From Campylobacterales bacterium (GTDB lineage Bacteria; Campylobacterota; Campylobacteria; Campylobacterales; QNZT01): a DNA stretch of 5,472 bases. The stretch lies in contig JALWRO010000169.1 in NCBI GenBank assembly GCA_027080605.1, positions 1 to 5,472 on the forward strand, given 5' to 3'. Made by a program: the position numbers and the translations under genes. The notes below the pieces were generated by a model. That model did no database searches, was not told the origin of the DNA, and was given only the letters and a program-made list of their open reading frames with translations. Of this stretch, positions 5,333 through 5,472 are shown piece by piece (position 1 is the first letter of the stretch; every line of letters begins with the position of its first letter).

Positions 5333-5472
5333 AGATGACGCGATTTGAGCAAAGCCCAAATCACTACGCTAACGCTGTGTTCTGCTCAGCGCAGGGCTCA
5401 CGCGCAGTTGAACCGCGCTTGAAGATGACGCGATTTGAGCAAAGCCCAAATCACTACGCTAACGCTGTATTC
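5332..5472 (+). repeat. Direct tandem repeat, 90-bp period (one full unit plus 51 bp)
   Basis: Positions 5332-5382 recur at 5422-5472 with one mismatch (G5379 versus A5469), an exact offset of 90 bp. The match continues to the window edge, so the unit could be the full 90 bp, and more copies may follow. The first copy begins on the last base of the moxR stop codon. Each copy contains a hairpin (stem arms 5342-5350 and 5354-5362 in copy 1). The 39 nt between the copies (5383-5421) is G/C-rich with short inverted repeats built on GCGC. A minisatellite or dispersed intergenic repeat is the plainest reading. Confidence 0.85.
5335..5472 (+). CDS. Possible repeat-encoded open reading frame, 3' truncated by window (doubtful)
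   Basis: An ATG 2 nt after the moxR stop (TAA-AG-ATG) opens a frame that stays open for 46 codons to the edge. The 30-codon period starts with MTRFEQSPNHYANAVF and repeats that sequence exactly in the second copy. The other five frames of the unit all contain a stop, so only this one could encode a long repeat protein. The single mismatch between copies is synonymous (GTG/GTA, Val). There is no good ribosome binding site, so expression would depend on coupling to moxR. The alternative is a non-coding repeat that happens to be open because its length is a multiple of three. I lean slightly to non-coding. Confidence 0.3.
   Translation, partial: MTRFEQSPNHYANAVFCSAQGSRAVEPRLKMTRFEQSPNHYANAVF

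Noticed and set aside
4397..5359. A 320-codon open frame antisense to nearly all of moxR
   Set aside because: The opposite strand encodes a MoxR with every expected motif. The antisense product is Cys/Phe-rich, matches no family I know and has no ribosome binding site, so it is a codon-bias shadow.
5342..5362. Intrinsic terminator for moxR
   Set aside because: The hairpin is strong, but ACTACGCT follows instead of a T-run, and the structure is part of a repeated unit.
5332..5472. CRISPR array (51-nt repeats with a 39-nt spacer)
   Set aside because: The repeat is longer than usual, carries an almost perfect triloop hairpin, may be part of a continuous 90-bp unit, and keeps one reading frame across both copies. 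No cas gene is near. Sequence beyond the edge would settle it: differing 39-nt segments would reopen the CRISPR option.

Overview
The window looks like chromosomal DNA from a Campylobacterota (epsilonproteobacterial) bacterium, possibly a Sulfurovum/Sulfurimonas-like sulfur oxidiser. This rests on overall protein style, extended -10 promoters (TGnTATAAT) without clear -35 boxes, AAGGAG-type ribosome binding sites and compact gene packing. No marker gene proves it, so the assignment is tentative. I see no rRNA, tRNA, insertion sequence or prophage gene.

Layout, left to right. (1) The 3' end of a + strand gene (2-193, possibly a methyltransferase) runs tail-to-tail into, and overlaps by 53 nt, a - strand Uma2-family nuclease-like gene (141-689). 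(2) A 62-nt gap holds two overlapping, oppositely directed -10 elements that share one symmetric TATTATA core. They would serve the Uma2 gene and leuC. (3) leuC (752-2017) and mobA (2022-2597) form a tight + strand pair 4 nt apart. They join leucine biosynthesis to molybdenum-cofactor maturation. (4) Ten nt beyond mobA, a convergent - strand gene (2608-3639) encodes a membrane-anchored protein with BON-like modules and a long basic tail. (5) An AT-rich 145-nt gap carries the promoter of a second Uma2 gene (3785-4321, +), about half identical by eye to the first. (6) A MoxR-family AAA+ ATPase gene (4385-5332, +) follows. (7) From the moxR stop codon to the window edge there is a 90-bp-period direct repeat. 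It has one complete unit and 51 bp of the next, and it is open in exactly one of six frames.

The genes do not form one pathway. LeuC needs a LeuD partner and MoxR usually has a DUF58/VWA partner; neither is in the window. The least explained elements are the 90-bp repeat abutting moxR, the divergently oriented Uma2 paralogue pair with conserved cysteines, and the BON-like protein with its basic tail.
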